Source: Henriciella algicola (GTDB lineage Bacteria; Pseudomonadota; Alphaproteobacteria; Caulobacterales; Hyphomonadaceae). From it: a stretch of DNA of 64,000 bases. Positions 25,782 through 34,301 of this stretch are shown piece by piece (positions within the stretch are counted from its first letter, which is position 1; the number at the start of each line of letters is the position of its first letter). Location: positions 434,001 through 498,000 of the forward strand of contig NZ_QWGA01000007.1 in the NCBI RefSeq assembly GCF_003576245.1, written 5' to 3'. The position numbers were made by a program, and so were the translations under genes. The notes beneath the pieces were generated by a model, which saw nothing but the letters and a program-made list of their open reading frames with translations, ran no database searches and was not told the DNA's origin.

Positions 25782-26651
25782 TCACTGCTTCCGCGAAGTG
25801 TCGAAGCGGGTGACGAGGCTGGACGTATCCCAGCGCTGGCCGCCTTCGGCCTGCACGTCTGCATAGAACTGGTCGACGAGCGCCGTAACCGGCAGGCGGG
25901 CGCCGCTTTCACCGGCCGCTTTCAGGGCGATGCGCAGATCCTTGCGCATCCAGTCGACAGCGAAGCCGTGCTCGAACTCGCGCGCAACCATCGTCTTCCA
26001 GCGGTTTTCCATCTGCCAGCTCTGGGCTGCACCGCCAGAAATGGCTTCCATGACCTTCGCCACGTCGAGACCATTGCTCTCCGCAAAGTGGATACCTTCT
26101 GACAGCCCTTGCACGATGCCTGCGATACAGATTTGGTTCACGGACTTGGCGAGCTGGCCTGCGCCGCTTTCGCCAATATGCGTAATGCGCGCGCCATAGG
26201 CCTCCATGACAGGCCGGGCCTTCGCCATCGCCTCACCATCGCCGCCGCACATAATCGTCAGCCGCCCGGCTTCTGCGCCGGCCTGCCCGCCGGAGATGGG
26301 CGCATCAACAAAGTGCGCACCGCGTGCGGCGCACCGCTCATACAGGCTGCGGGCAAGGCCGGCGCTGGCTGTGGTATGGTCAATGACGATGGCGCCGTTC
26401 GCCAGCGCACCCTCGATCTGGTCGAAGACTGCCTCGACATCCGGATCGTCGCCAAGGCAGAGGCAGACATATTCAGCGCCCGCGACGGCATCTTCCGGAG
26501 TCGTGGCCGCTTTGCCCTCATGCTTGGACGCCCAGTCTTCGGCCTTTGCCGGGGTACGGTTCCAGACGGTGACCTCATGGCCTTTTGACACGAGATGGCC
26601 AGCCATCGGGAAACCCATGACACCCAGCCCCAGAAACGCACACTTGCTCAT
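25782..26651 (-). CDS. NAD(P)-dependent beta-hydroxyacid dehydrogenase (3-hydroxyisobutyrate dehydrogenase family)
   Basis: The 289-residue protein begins MSKCAFLGLGVMGFPMAGHL, the GLGxMGxxMAxxL Rossmann motif of the family. The substrate-binding DAPISGGQAGAEAGRLTIMCGG and catalytic GAGQLAKSVNQI (Lys near residue 171) are both intact. Members oxidise 3-hydroxyisobutyrate, tartronate semialdehyde, D-glycerate or succinic semialdehyde, and sequence alone does not pick one here. The ATG at 26651 has GGAAAG before it. It is divergent from the motB-like gene and lies directly upstream of the DUF389 gene. Confidence 0.9.
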   Translation of the reverse strand: MSKCAFLGLGVMGFPMAGHLVSKGHEVTVWNRTPAKAEDWASKHEGKAATTPEDAVAGAEYVCLCLGDDPDVEAVFDQIEGALANGAIVIDHTTASAGLARSLYERCAARGAHFVDAPISGGQAGAEAGRLTIMCGGDGEAMAKARPVMEAYGARITHIGESGAGQLAKSVNQICIAGIVQGLSEGIHFAESNGLDVAKVMEAISGGAAQSWQMENRWKTMVAREFEHGFAVDWMRKDLRIALKAAGESGARLPVTALVDQFYADVQAEGGQRWDTSSLVTRFDTSRKQ

Positions 26652-26820
26652 AACGATCTTTCCGTTGCCGCCTCGTGCCACATAACCCGTTTGGCATCTT
26701 CGCCAACTAGCCCGGCCCGCTGGATCTGGCCAGATTTGTTTAAAATTCAAAGATTACGCCAAACTCCACCCTAAGAACGTTCGTGTAGGCAGAGTGTACG
26801 GATCAGAAAGATCGGACACG

Positions 26821-27513
26821 ATGGCTAATGTTCACGCCTTGTCGCGTGCTGGTGGCAGAATGCCGCTGGCGCCGATCCGCCAGACTGGCGGATGGAAGCT
26901 CGCTTATGCGGACTTCCTGACGGCGCTTTGTGCCCTCTTCCTTGTTCTGTGGCTTGTTCATGGAGCAACGCCTGAGCAGAAAGAGAGCGTTGCAGAGCAA
27001 TTCGGTGCGCCTGGCCTTGCTAGCGCGCAGGGTTTTGAGCCGCTCTCCCTCACCCCCGTACAAAGCGACGTCGCCGCGCTTGCCGATACGCTGCGGAACT
27101 CTGCGCTGCTGGCAGAACCTGCTGGCCATGTCGCGATCAGCGAGATTGAGAACGGCGTGCGGATCGACCTGCTCGACCCTGATCTTGCCCCACTGTTCGA
27201 AAAGGGCGCGGCTTCACTCAATGCGCGCGGTGAAGACCTGATCGGCCTGACGGCTGTAGCGCTCAGCATGGTGGATGTGCCCTTCTCAATCGAAGGCCAT
27301 ACCGACAGCGACCCGATCAACCGCGTCAATTATTCGAACTGGGACCTGTCCGCAGACCGTGCGAACGCCGCCCGACGGGCCCTGCTGGCACATGGCATCG
27401 CCCCATCGCGCGTCCGCAGCGTTGCAGGTCTTGCCGATACGCGGCCGCTGGATGCCAACTCTACCAACTTGCCTCAGAACCGTCGCTTGAGCATAGTCGT
27501 CCATATAGACTGA
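26821..27513 (+). CDS. MotB-like OmpA-domain protein
   Basis: This 230-residue protein has the MotB layout. A short cytoplasmic N-terminus leads into one transmembrane helix, WKLAYADFLTALCALFLVLW, with the proton-channel aspartate D31 in place. The periplasmic part ends in an OmpA-like peptidoglycan-binding domain (EGHTDSDPINRVNYSNWDLSADRA... NRRLSIVV). In flagellated bacteria MotB forms the stator with MotA. No motA or flagellar gene is near, so it may be an orphan copy or serve another motor-like system. The start at 26821 places the helix at the family position; an upstream ATG at 26794 is less likely. Confidence 0.85.
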   Translation: MANVHALSRAGGRMPLAPIRQTGGWKLAYADFLTALCALFLVLWLVHGATPEQKESVAEQFGAPGLASAQGFEPLSLTPVQSDVAALADTLRNSALLAEPAGHVAISEIENGVRIDLLDPDLAPLFEKGAASLNARGEDLIGLTAVALSMVDVPFSIEGHTDSDPINRVNYSNWDLSADRANAARRALLAHGIAPSRVRSVAGLADTRPLDANSTNLPQNRRLSIVVHID

Positions 27514-27558
27514 TTTTCTGCTGGGAGCTTTCTGCTCCCGCCGCGGACGGGAGACTTC

Positions 27559-29394
27559 ATGGCAACAGAGCTTGTTGCAAACTGGCCCATGTGGGCCAGC
27601 CTGTTTGTGATCCTGTGCGCAATCGTGGCCTATGTGCTGGACCGCTGGTCGATGGAGTCTGTCTCCATTGGCGTCGTGGCGGCGCTGTTGCTGCTCTTCA
27701 CGATACCGGGCGCAACCGCCTTTGACGGGACAGCGATCACGTCGGCGGACCTTCTGTCGGGTTTCGGAAACCCGGCCCTCATCACAATCATGGCGCTTCT
27801 GGTCGTTGGTCAGGGTCTGTTCCAGACCGGCGCCATTGAAGGGCCGACCAAAGCGCTTGTGCGCTCTTATGGCAGGCGGCCCATCTACACGCTTTGCCTG
27901 ACGTTCTTTGCGGTGTTCGCGATCAGCGCGTTCACCAACAATACCCCCGTCGTCATCATGTTCCTGCCGATCATGAGCGCCATTGCGATGCGCATGAATG
28001 CGTCACCGTCGCGCCTGATGATGCCACTCAGCTTCGTGTCGATCCTGGCGGGTATGACGACGCTTATCGGCACATCGACCAACCTGCTGGCAGCAGATGC
28101 GTACCGGCGCACTGAAGGTATTTCGCTCGATTTCTTCGAGCAGACGCCAATGGGCCTGATGCTCGCGGGGATTGGCCTTGCCTATATCGCGATCTTCTCG
28201 CGCTATCTCCTGCCAAACCGGGATACGTTCGCGCAGGAAATCGTGCCCAGCGGGAAGCAGTTCGTCGCGCAGATCGAGGTCACGCATGACCACTTCCTCG
28301 TCGGGCAGTCCCCAGTGGCCGGCATGTTCCCGGACCTCAAGGACATGACCGTGCGCCTGATCCAGCGCGGCGAGAAAGCCATGCTGCCGCCTTTTGAGGA
28401 CGTAGAGCTTCGCGTTGGCGACCTCGTCATCGTCGCCGCGACGCGCAAGGCCATCAGCGACCTCCTCGCCTCCAAGCCGGGCCTGCTGCAGCAGATCTGG
28501 CAGGGGGACGAGGACGAGAAGGTCGACACGAGCGTGCCGCAGCTCAGCCTGATCGAAGCGGTCATCGCGCCCGGCTCACGCATGGCGGGCCGGACTGTTG
28601 AGATGCTCGGCTTCCGGCGCCTAACCTCTGCGGTGGTTCTGGGTATCCAGCGGCGCTCGCGCATGATCCGGTCGAAACTTGGCGAGATCCGCCTCGAGGC
28701 GGGTGACACGCTGCTTCTCTGCGCGCCGCAAACAGTGTTTCAGGAGCTTCGCACGAGTCGCGACATCCTGCTTCTGGAATGGTCCCAGAAAGAAATTCCG
28801 GTGACGGCGCACAGTCTTGCCGCGCGCCTCATCGCGCTCGGTATGGTCATACTGGCGGCGACCGGCATCACCAGCATCCTGGTGGCGTCCGTGCTTGCGG
28901 CCCTCGCAATGATCGTCACCCAGTGCCTGAATACGCGTCAGGCAAGCCGGGCGCTCGATCTTCGGATTTTCCTCGTCATCGCTGCCGCGCTTTCGATGGG
29001 CACGGCGCTCGAGAAGACTGGCGCGGCGACGCTGATCGCGAACGGCGTGGTGACCCTGGCAGAGCCTTTCGGGCCGGTCGTCATCCTCTCTACCATCTTC
29101 ATCTGTGTGGCCCTGCTGACCAACATTCTCAGTAATGCGGCCACGGCCGTCCTGTTCGCGCCCGTGGCGCTGGAAGCGGCGCACACGGTCGGAAGTGACC
29201 CACTGCCCTATATCCTTGCAGTCATTTACGCCTCAAACTGCAGTTTCGCCTCGCCGATCGCCTATCAGACGAACATGTTGATCATGGCGCCCGGCCATTA
29301 CCGGTTTTCAGACTTCATAAAGTTTGGTGGGCCACTTTTGGTTGTGATGTGGGTCGCATTCACCATAATGGCCCCTTGGCGTTTTGATCTATGA
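27559..29394 (+). CDS. SLC13 family permease with two TrkA-C (RCK_C) domains
   Basis: This 611-residue membrane protein has about twelve transmembrane helices split by a cytoplasmic region (roughly residues 215-400). That region contains two TrkA-C-like folds, recognised by LRVGDLVIVAATRKAISDLL and IRLEAGDTLLLCAPQTVFQEL. The motifs NNTPVVIMFLPI and TNILSNAATAVLFAPV are the paired signatures of the divalent-anion:sodium symporter superfamily. Close relatives transport sulfate, dicarboxylates or citrate. The start codon follows ggagacttc. It is followed by bpt after 12 nt. Confidence 0.88.
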   Translation: MATELVANWPMWASLFVILCAIVAYVLDRWSMESVSIGVVAALLLLFTIPGATAFDGTAITSADLLSGFGNPALITIMALLVVGQGLFQTGAIEGPTKALVRSYGRRPIYTLCLTFFAVFAISAFTNNTPVVIMFLPIMSAIAMRMNASPSRLMMPLSFVSILAGMTTLIGTSTNLLAADAYRRTEGISLDFFEQTPMGLMLAGIGLAYIAIFSRYLLPNRDTFAQEIVPSGKQFVAQIEVTHDHFLVGQSPVAGMFPDLKDMTVRLIQRGEKAMLPPFEDVELRVGDLVIVAATRKAISDLLASKPGLLQQIWQGDEDEKVDTSVPQLSLIEAVIAPGSRMAGRTVEMLGFRRLTSAVVLGIQRRSRMIRSKLGEIRLEAGDTLLLCAPQTVFQELRTSRDILLLEWSQKEIPVTAHSLAARLIALGMVILAATGITSILVASVLAALAMIVTQCLNTRQASRALDLRIFLVIAAALSMGTALEKTGAATLIANGVVTLAEPFGPVVILSTIFICVALLTNILSNAATAVLFAPVALEAAHTVGSDPLPYILAVIYASNCSFASPIAYQTNMLIMAPGHYRFSDFIKFGGPLLVVMWVAFTIMAPWRFDL

Positions 29395-29406
29395 GTGCCT
29401 TAATCG

Positions 29407-30171
29407 ATGACTATGAAACTGGATGAGTCGCTATTTACCGTACCGGGTGTCGGGCGCGGACTACGTTTCTATGTCACCGGTGCAACCCCATGCCCCTATC
29501 TGGACGGCCAGATGGAGCGCAAAGCCTTTACCCATCTCAACCAGTCTGCCCCTGATACGCTTCACAACCAGCTGAGTGAAGCAGGCTTTCGTCGCAGCCA
29601 GTCGGTGGCTTACCGTCCGGCTTGCCCTTCCTGTAATGCCTGCCGCAGTGTGCGCGTCGACGCCTCTCAGTTTTCGCCAAGCCGTAATCAGGACCGTATC
29701 CTGAAGCGCAATGCGGACCTCGTCCGCCGGCCAGTTGCCCCAAAGGCGACGCGCGAGCAGTTCCGCCTGCTGAAGCGCTATCTCGTTTCGCGCCATGAGG
29801 GTGGCGGCATGTCGGATATGGGCTTTCGCGAGTTTGCCGGCATGGTGAACGAGACCCCTGTGCAGACCCTTATGTTCGAGTATCGCGAGGGCCCGGAGGA
29901 GGACGCACCGCTGGTCGGTGTGTCGCTGACCGATGTGCTGCGCGACGGTTTCTCGATGGTCTACACCTTCTTCGACACGCGCCAGCCCAAGCGCAGCCTC
30001 GGCACCTATATGATCCTCGATCATATCCGCAGCGCTGAAGACTACGGCCTGCCGCACGTCTATCTTGGCTACTGGATCAAGCAGAGCCCGAAGATGGACT
30101 ATAAACGCCGCTTCCAGCCGCTCGAAGTCCTTGACGGGGCCGTCTGGCGTCCGCTTGAAGAGGATAAATAG
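29407..30171 (+). CDS. bpt: Aspartate/glutamate leucyltransferase Bpt (N-end rule)
   Basis: Bpt transfers leucine from Leu-tRNA to proteins with N-terminal Asp or Glu, marking them for ClpAPS degradation. The 254-residue sequence has the ATE1/Bpt N-terminal Cys cluster YRPACPSCNACRSVRV (residues about 70-85) and the C-terminal GNAT-like half with KRSLGTYMILDHI and LGYWIKQSPKMDYKRRFQP. Members of the Bpt type use Leu; assignment over arginyltransferase rests on the bacterial origin and size. The ATG lies 12 nt after the permease stop. clpX and clpP are in the same window, but the adaptor clpS is not. Confidence 0.93.
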   Translation: MTMKLDESLFTVPGVGRGLRFYVTGATPCPYLDGQMERKAFTHLNQSAPDTLHNQLSEAGFRRSQSVAYRPACPSCNACRSVRVDASQFSPSRNQDRILKRNADLVRRPVAPKATREQFRLLKRYLVSRHEGGGMSDMGFREFAGMVNETPVQTLMFEYREGPEEDAPLVGVSLTDVLRDGFSMVYTFFDTRQPKRSLGTYMILDHIRSAEDYGLPHVYLGYWIKQSPKMDYKRRFQPLEVLDGAVWRPLEEDK

Positions 30172-30228
30172 AACCCGGACTGTCAGAGGGGCAGAACCGG
30201 GCGATCCCTAGAGGATCCGGGGGAGGAT

Positions 30229-31350
30229 ATGATACGCAGACGTAACCTGCTTGGCGCAGGTCTTCTTGGCATAGGCGGTGCTGCCGCATCCTTTGGCAGC
30301 CCGGACCACGCGGCAAACCTTGCCGCGCCTGCGATCAGCCGCAACCGGCGGCGCCTCAACATGGTGACGACCTGGCCGAAGGGCCTTCCGGGCCTTGGGC
30401 GCGCGGCAGAGCGCGTGGCCGAACGTATCCTCGCCATGTCCGAAGGCCTGATCGAAGTGAAGGTCTATGCCGCGGGCGAGCTGGTGCCCGCCTTTGAAAG
30501 CTTCGACGCCGTCGCGAATGGCTCTGCCGACATGTATCACGGCGCCGAATATTACTGGACGGCCAAGTCCACGGCCTACCCGTTCTTCACGGCCGTTCCG
30601 TTTGGCATGACGGCGCAGGAAATCATGGGCTGGATCGACTTTGGCGGCGGACAGGAGCTCTGGGATGAGCTCTCGGCCGGCTTCGGCATCAAGCCGCTGC
30701 AGGGCGCCAATACCGGTCACCAGATGGGCGGCTGGTTCCGGCGTGAGATCAACGGTCTAGACGACCTCGTCGGCCTCCAGATGCGTATTCCGGGACAAGG
30801 CGGTGACGTGCTGCGCGCCCTTGGCGGCTCAGCAAAGTCCCTGCCCGGCGGTGAAATCTATCAGGCGCTCCAGACGGGCAATATTGACGCGACCGAATGG
30901 GTCGGGCCGTGGAATGACTACTCGCTCGGCTTCTACCGCGAAGCGCCATACTATTACGGACCCGGCTTCCATGAACCGGGCGCGAGCCTTGCTGTCGGCA
31001 TCAATCTCAAGCTCTGGGAAAGCCTCACGGCAGGCGAACAGGCGCTCATCAAGGCAGCCTGCGAGTCCGTCAATCACCTCTCACTGGGCGAGTTCACCTA
31101 TCAGAACTCCGTCTATCTCGACCTTCTGGTGCGAAAGCACGGCGTGCAGCTGCGTTCATTCCCGGATGAAGTCGTCGCCCGTATGGCGGAGGCGTCCCGT
31201 GATGTACGCGCCGCATCTGGCCGCGACGGTCTTGAGAAACGCATCTATGAGAGTTTCGAAGAGGCGTTGAACAAGATGGCTGGCTGGGCGGCGGTCTCTG
31301 ACGGGCCGTATTACGCCGCCCGCGAACTTGGCCGGAAGACCGGAGGCTAG
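30229..31350 (+). CDS. TRAP transporter substrate-binding protein, TakP-type (2-oxoacid)
   Basis: This 373-residue periplasmic receptor has a twin-arginine signal (MIRRRNLLGAGLLGIGG). The mature part is of the DctP7/TakP type: MVTTWPKGLPGLGRAAERVAE, GADMYHGAEYYW-like segments, GWFRREI and TEWVGPWNDYSLGFY, and YYYGPGFHEPG. TakP of Rhodobacter binds 2-oxo monocarboxylates such as pyruvate with a sodium ion through these segments. GGAGG precedes the ATG. It leads a three-gene TRAP operon with dctQ- and dctM-type genes, so the substrate is delivered directly to them. Confidence 0.93.
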   Translation: MIRRRNLLGAGLLGIGGAAASFGSPDHAANLAAPAISRNRRRLNMVTTWPKGLPGLGRAAERVAERILAMSEGLIEVKVYAAGELVPAFESFDAVANGSADMYHGAEYYWTAKSTAYPFFTAVPFGMTAQEIMGWIDFGGGQELWDELSAGFGIKPLQGANTGHQMGGWFRREINGLDDLVGLQMRIPGQGGDVLRALGGSAKSLPGGEIYQALQTGNIDATEWVGPWNDYSLGFYREAPYYYGPGFHEPGASLAVGINLKLWESLTAGEQALIKAACESVNHLSLGEFTYQNSVYLDLLVRKHGVQLRSFPDEVVARMAEASRDVRAASGRDGLEKRIYESFEEALNKMAGWAAVSDGPYYAARELGRKTGG

Positions 31351-31359
31351 GCGCCCGTT

Positions 31360-32025
31360 ATGGACCCGCAAGTCTTCCTGACCCTTGGCAGTTTCCTGAA
31401 GTGGATAGGGCTTGTTGCCTCGCCGCTGCTTCTTCTGCCTCTGCTTATCCTCGTGATACCGGGTCCGCTTCACAAAGCTGGGCAGACTCTTGCTGATGGG
31501 CTGGACCGTTCGCTCGACTGGGTCCTGCGCGCTGCCATGTTGGCGGCGGTGCTTTTGTTCATGCTCCAGCTTGTCGTCGTGATCGGCAGCTATGCGCTGG
31601 CCCTGACGGCGACCTGGCTGTCGGAGTCGGTCATCTACGCTTTCGCTGCCATGTTTATGTTGGGCGCCGCAACCGCGCTTCGCGATGATGCGCATGTGCG
31701 CGTCGACATTCTTCGCCCACGCTTTGGCGAGAATGGCCGCAACTGGATCGAGCTCGCAGGCACCTACCTCCTTCTCTTCCCGATCTGCATCCGCCTTCTC
31801 ATGGCAGGCGAACAAGGGCTAACGCGCAGCTGGACGCTGTTTGAAGGGTCACGCGAAAGCGACGGCTTGCCGATCCTCTTCCTGTTCAAGACGCTGGTGC
31901 CGATCTTTGCGGTGTTGCTGATCCTTGCTGGCCTTTCGGTCGCCCTGAAAGCAGCGCTGAGACTGACAGGCTTCGCAGGCTCTGCTGACGAGTCCACACC
32001 GCAGGAGCGCCATTATGGAGCTTGA
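31360..32025 (+). CDS. TRAP transporter small membrane subunit (DctQ type)
   Basis: This 221-residue protein has four hydrophobic segments and the DctQ features AMFMLGAATALRDDAHVRVDIL (about residues 95-116) and a conserved RSWTLFEGSRESDG stretch. The small subunit joins the binding protein to the large translocating subunit. It lies 9 nt after the TakP-type gene and overlaps the large subunit gene by 11 nt, so all three are translated together. The longer N-terminal region fits the DctQ proteins paired with TakP-type receptors. Confidence 0.92.
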   Translation: MDPQVFLTLGSFLKWIGLVASPLLLLPLLILVIPGPLHKAGQTLADGLDRSLDWVLRAAMLAAVLLFMLQLVVVIGSYALALTATWLSESVIYAFAAMFMLGAATALRDDAHVRVDILRPRFGENGRNWIELAGTYLLLFPICIRLLMAGEQGLTRSWTLFEGSRESDGLPILFLFKTLVPIFAVLLILAGLSVALKAALRLTGFAGSADESTPQERHYGA

Positions 32026-33595
32026 ACTCCTGCTCGCGCTTCTGATGTTCCTGACGGCCATCGGCGCCCTGCTCGCGGGTTACCCGGTTGCGCTGACACT
32101 TGGCGGCGTCGCCCTGCTCTTTGCCCTGTTCGGCATCACGCTGGGCGTCTTCCCTGAGCCACTGCTTCTGTCCCTGCCAAGCCGCATCCAGGGCGGCTCG
32201 ATCATGCAGAATGAGACGCTGATTGCGGTCCCGCTCTTCGTTCTGATGGGCGTTATTCTTGAGCGTTCGCGCGTCGCAGAGGACCTGCTGCACATTGCCG
32301 GGCGGCTGCTTGGACGTATGCGCGGTGGTCTCGGCTATGCCGTGGTCCTCGTCGGCGCATTGCTTGCGGCATCGACCGGCATTGTTGGCGCAACCGTCAT
32401 CACGATGACGCTGATCGCCCTGCCGACCATGCTGGCGCAGAAGTACGACCCCAAGCTCGCGACCGGCACGATTGCTGCCTCGGGTACGCTTGGCCAGATC
32501 ATTCCGCCGAGTATCGTGCTCATCCTGCTGGCAGACGCAGTGTCCAATGCGGCGAGCCAGGCCGCCAATGAAATGGGCGTTGGCAGCTTCGTCGTGTCCG
32601 TAGGCGACCTGTTTGCAGGGGCGCTCATTCCGGGCCTGCTACTGGTCGGACTTTATCTCGGCTGGATTGCAGTCATGGCAATCCTGAAGCCAGAGTCCTG
32701 CCCGCCTGTCATCGACGACGACAGCCCACCGCTGACAGGCAAGGAAGTCGCCTTCGGCCTCGGTGCTCCGCTTTTCCTGATCATCGCGGTCCTCGGTGCC
32801 ATCCTGTCGGGCATTGCGACCCCAACAGAAGCGGCATCGATTGGCGTTGCTGGCGCGCTGCTTCTCGCGGGTCTCCGCCTGTCTGAAGCGGGAGACGCTT
32901 TTCTCGTGCGGATCATCGCTGGCGCCTTCGCGGCGCTTCTCCTCATTCTGGTCATCCGCAATGTGATGGATCTGCGCCTAGGCGTGGCGACGACAGATGC
33001 GATTACGCTGGTTGGCATCGCCGTGATTGTCGTGTCGGCGATCCTGTTTCTGGCGGGCACGGTTGCCGGGATGATCATCCTACACCGGCGCGGCTTTCTT
33101 TCACTCGCGCTGAAAAGCGGCGTTCACATTACCTCGATGGTGTTCCTCATACTGATCGGCGCGTCGCTCTTCTCGCTCGTGTTTCGCGGTTTTGGCGGCG
33201 ACGACATGGTGGCCGACCTGCTGCATGCTATTCCGGGCGGGCGCTGGGGCGCGCTCATCGGCGCCATGCTCGTCATGTTCGTGCTCGGCTTTTTCCTCGA
33301 CTTCATCGAGATCGTCTTTGTCGTCGTGCCGCTGGTCACACCGCCGCTTATCATCATGGGGTTTGACCCGGTCTGGCTTGGCATCCTGATGGCGCTGAAC
33401 CTGCAGACCAGCTTCCTGACCCCGCCCTTCGGCTTTGCACTTTTCTATCTGCGCGGTGCTGCGCCTGACAGCGTCCAGACGATCGAGATCTGGCGCGGCG
33501 CCCTGCCCTTCATTGGCTTGCAGCTTCTGATGATCCTCGCCGTCGCATTCCTGCCGCAGCTTGCAACCTGGCTGCCATCCGTTCAGGCGAACTAA
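32015..33595 (+). CDS. TRAP transporter large permease subunit (DctM type)
   Basis: This 526-residue protein has about 14 transmembrane segments and the DctM signatures: QNETLIAVPLFVLMGVILERS, ASTGIVGATVITMTLIALPTM and ASGTLGQIIPPSIVLILLADA, followed by FLTPPFGFALFYLRG near the C-terminus. It is longer than the usual 430 residues because of extra helices at about residues 290-370, a feature of the DctM group that goes with 7TM-type DctQ or TakP-like receptors. It completes the TRAP operon, followed by a strong hairpin. The system is a sodium-driven importer of a small organic acid. Confidence 0.94.
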   Translation: MELELLLALLMFLTAIGALLAGYPVALTLGGVALLFALFGITLGVFPEPLLLSLPSRIQGGSIMQNETLIAVPLFVLMGVILERSRVAEDLLHIAGRLLGRMRGGLGYAVVLVGALLAASTGIVGATVITMTLIALPTMLAQKYDPKLATGTIAASGTLGQIIPPSIVLILLADAVSNAASQAANEMGVGSFVVSVGDLFAGALIPGLLLVGLYLGWIAVMAILKPESCPPVIDDDSPPLTGKEVAFGLGAPLFLIIAVLGAILSGIATPTEAASIGVAGALLLAGLRLSEAGDAFLVRIIAGAFAALLLILVIRNVMDLRLGVATTDAITLVGIAVIVVSAILFLAGTVAGMIILHRRGFLSLALKSGVHITSMVFLILIGASLFSLVFRGFGGDDMVADLLHAIPGGRWGALIGAMLVMFVLGFFLDFIEIVFVVVPLVTPPLIIMGFDPVWLGILMALNLQTSFLTPPFGFALFYLRGAAPDSVQTIEIWRGALPFIGLQLLMILAVAFLPQLATWLPSVQAN

Positions 33596-33611
33596 CCGTA
33601 CTCGCAAAGAA

Positions 33612-33643
33612 AAATCCCGGTCTTTCAATGCGAAAGACCGGGA
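33612..33643. terminator. Bidirectional intrinsic terminator between dctM and lemA
   Basis: A 12-bp perfect stem (TCCCGGTCTTTC and GAAAGACCGGGA) with a 5-nt loop lies between two convergent genes. On the minus strand it is followed by TTTTTCTTT, the better T run, so it serves lemA most clearly. On the plus strand it probably also stops dctM transcription. Confidence 0.88.
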
Positions 33644-33674
33644 CCTTAATATTCAGATCTAAAAGCTCGAAAGC

Positions 33675-34235
33675 CTAGAACTTTACTTCCGGAGCGTTCG
33701 ACAGCGCCGTGCGGTCGCCGCCAAGGTCGAAGAATTCGCGTTCCTCGAAGTTGAACATGCCCGCCACGATGGAGTTTGGGAATTGCTCACGCGAGGTGTT
33801 ATAATCCTGAACGGCCGCATTGTAGAAACGGCGTGCGGCGGCAAGCTTGTCTTCGATGACGGAAAGCTCGTCCTGCAGGTCCTTGAAGTTCTCGTTCGCC
33901 TTCAGGTCCGGATAGGCTTCGGACAGCGCAAACAGGCGGCCGAGGGCCCCGGTCAGTACGCCTTCGGCCTGCGCCATCTCACCCGGCGACTGCGCCGCCA
34001 CGGCTGAATTACGTGCCTGAACGACCGCGTCGAGCGTTTCGCGCTCATGCGTGGCATAGCCTTTCACCGTTTCCACCAGATTGGGGATCAGGTTCTGGCG
34101 CTGCTTCAGCTGCACATCGATGTCGGCAAAAGCCTGATTGCAGCGCTGACGCTTTGCGACGAGCGCGTTGTATATACCGATCAGGAAGACGACCAGAATG
34201 GCCAGCGCGCCGATCAGAACGTAAAGAAATGTCAT
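33675..34235 (-). CDS. LemA family protein
   Basis: This 186-residue protein is a typical LemA: an N-terminal transmembrane helix (MTFLYVLIGALAILVVFLIG), then a four-helix cytosolic or periplasmic bundle containing YNALVAKRQRCNQAFADIDV, LKQRQNLIPNLVETVKGYA, and the closing NSREQFPNSIVAGMFNF-type segment, here YNTSREQFPNSIVAGMFNF. LemA function is unknown; it is often linked with TPM-domain and M48-peptidase genes, none of which is here. The gene precedes no partner on its strand, with parC 66 nt upstream. Confidence 0.93.
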   Translation of the reverse strand: MTFLYVLIGALAILVVFLIGIYNALVAKRQRCNQAFADIDVQLKQRQNLIPNLVETVKGYATHERETLDAVVQARNSAVAAQSPGEMAQAEGVLTGALGRLFALSEAYPDLKANENFKDLQDELSVIEDKLAAARRFYNAAVQDYNTSREQFPNSIVAGMFNFEEREFFDLGGDRTALSNAPEVKF

Positions 34236-34301
34236 GGAGGTCCCTCCACCTCGAAGATTGTCCCGGCAGACTCAGTAGACCCGCCCCTGCGGGAAGACAA
34301 G

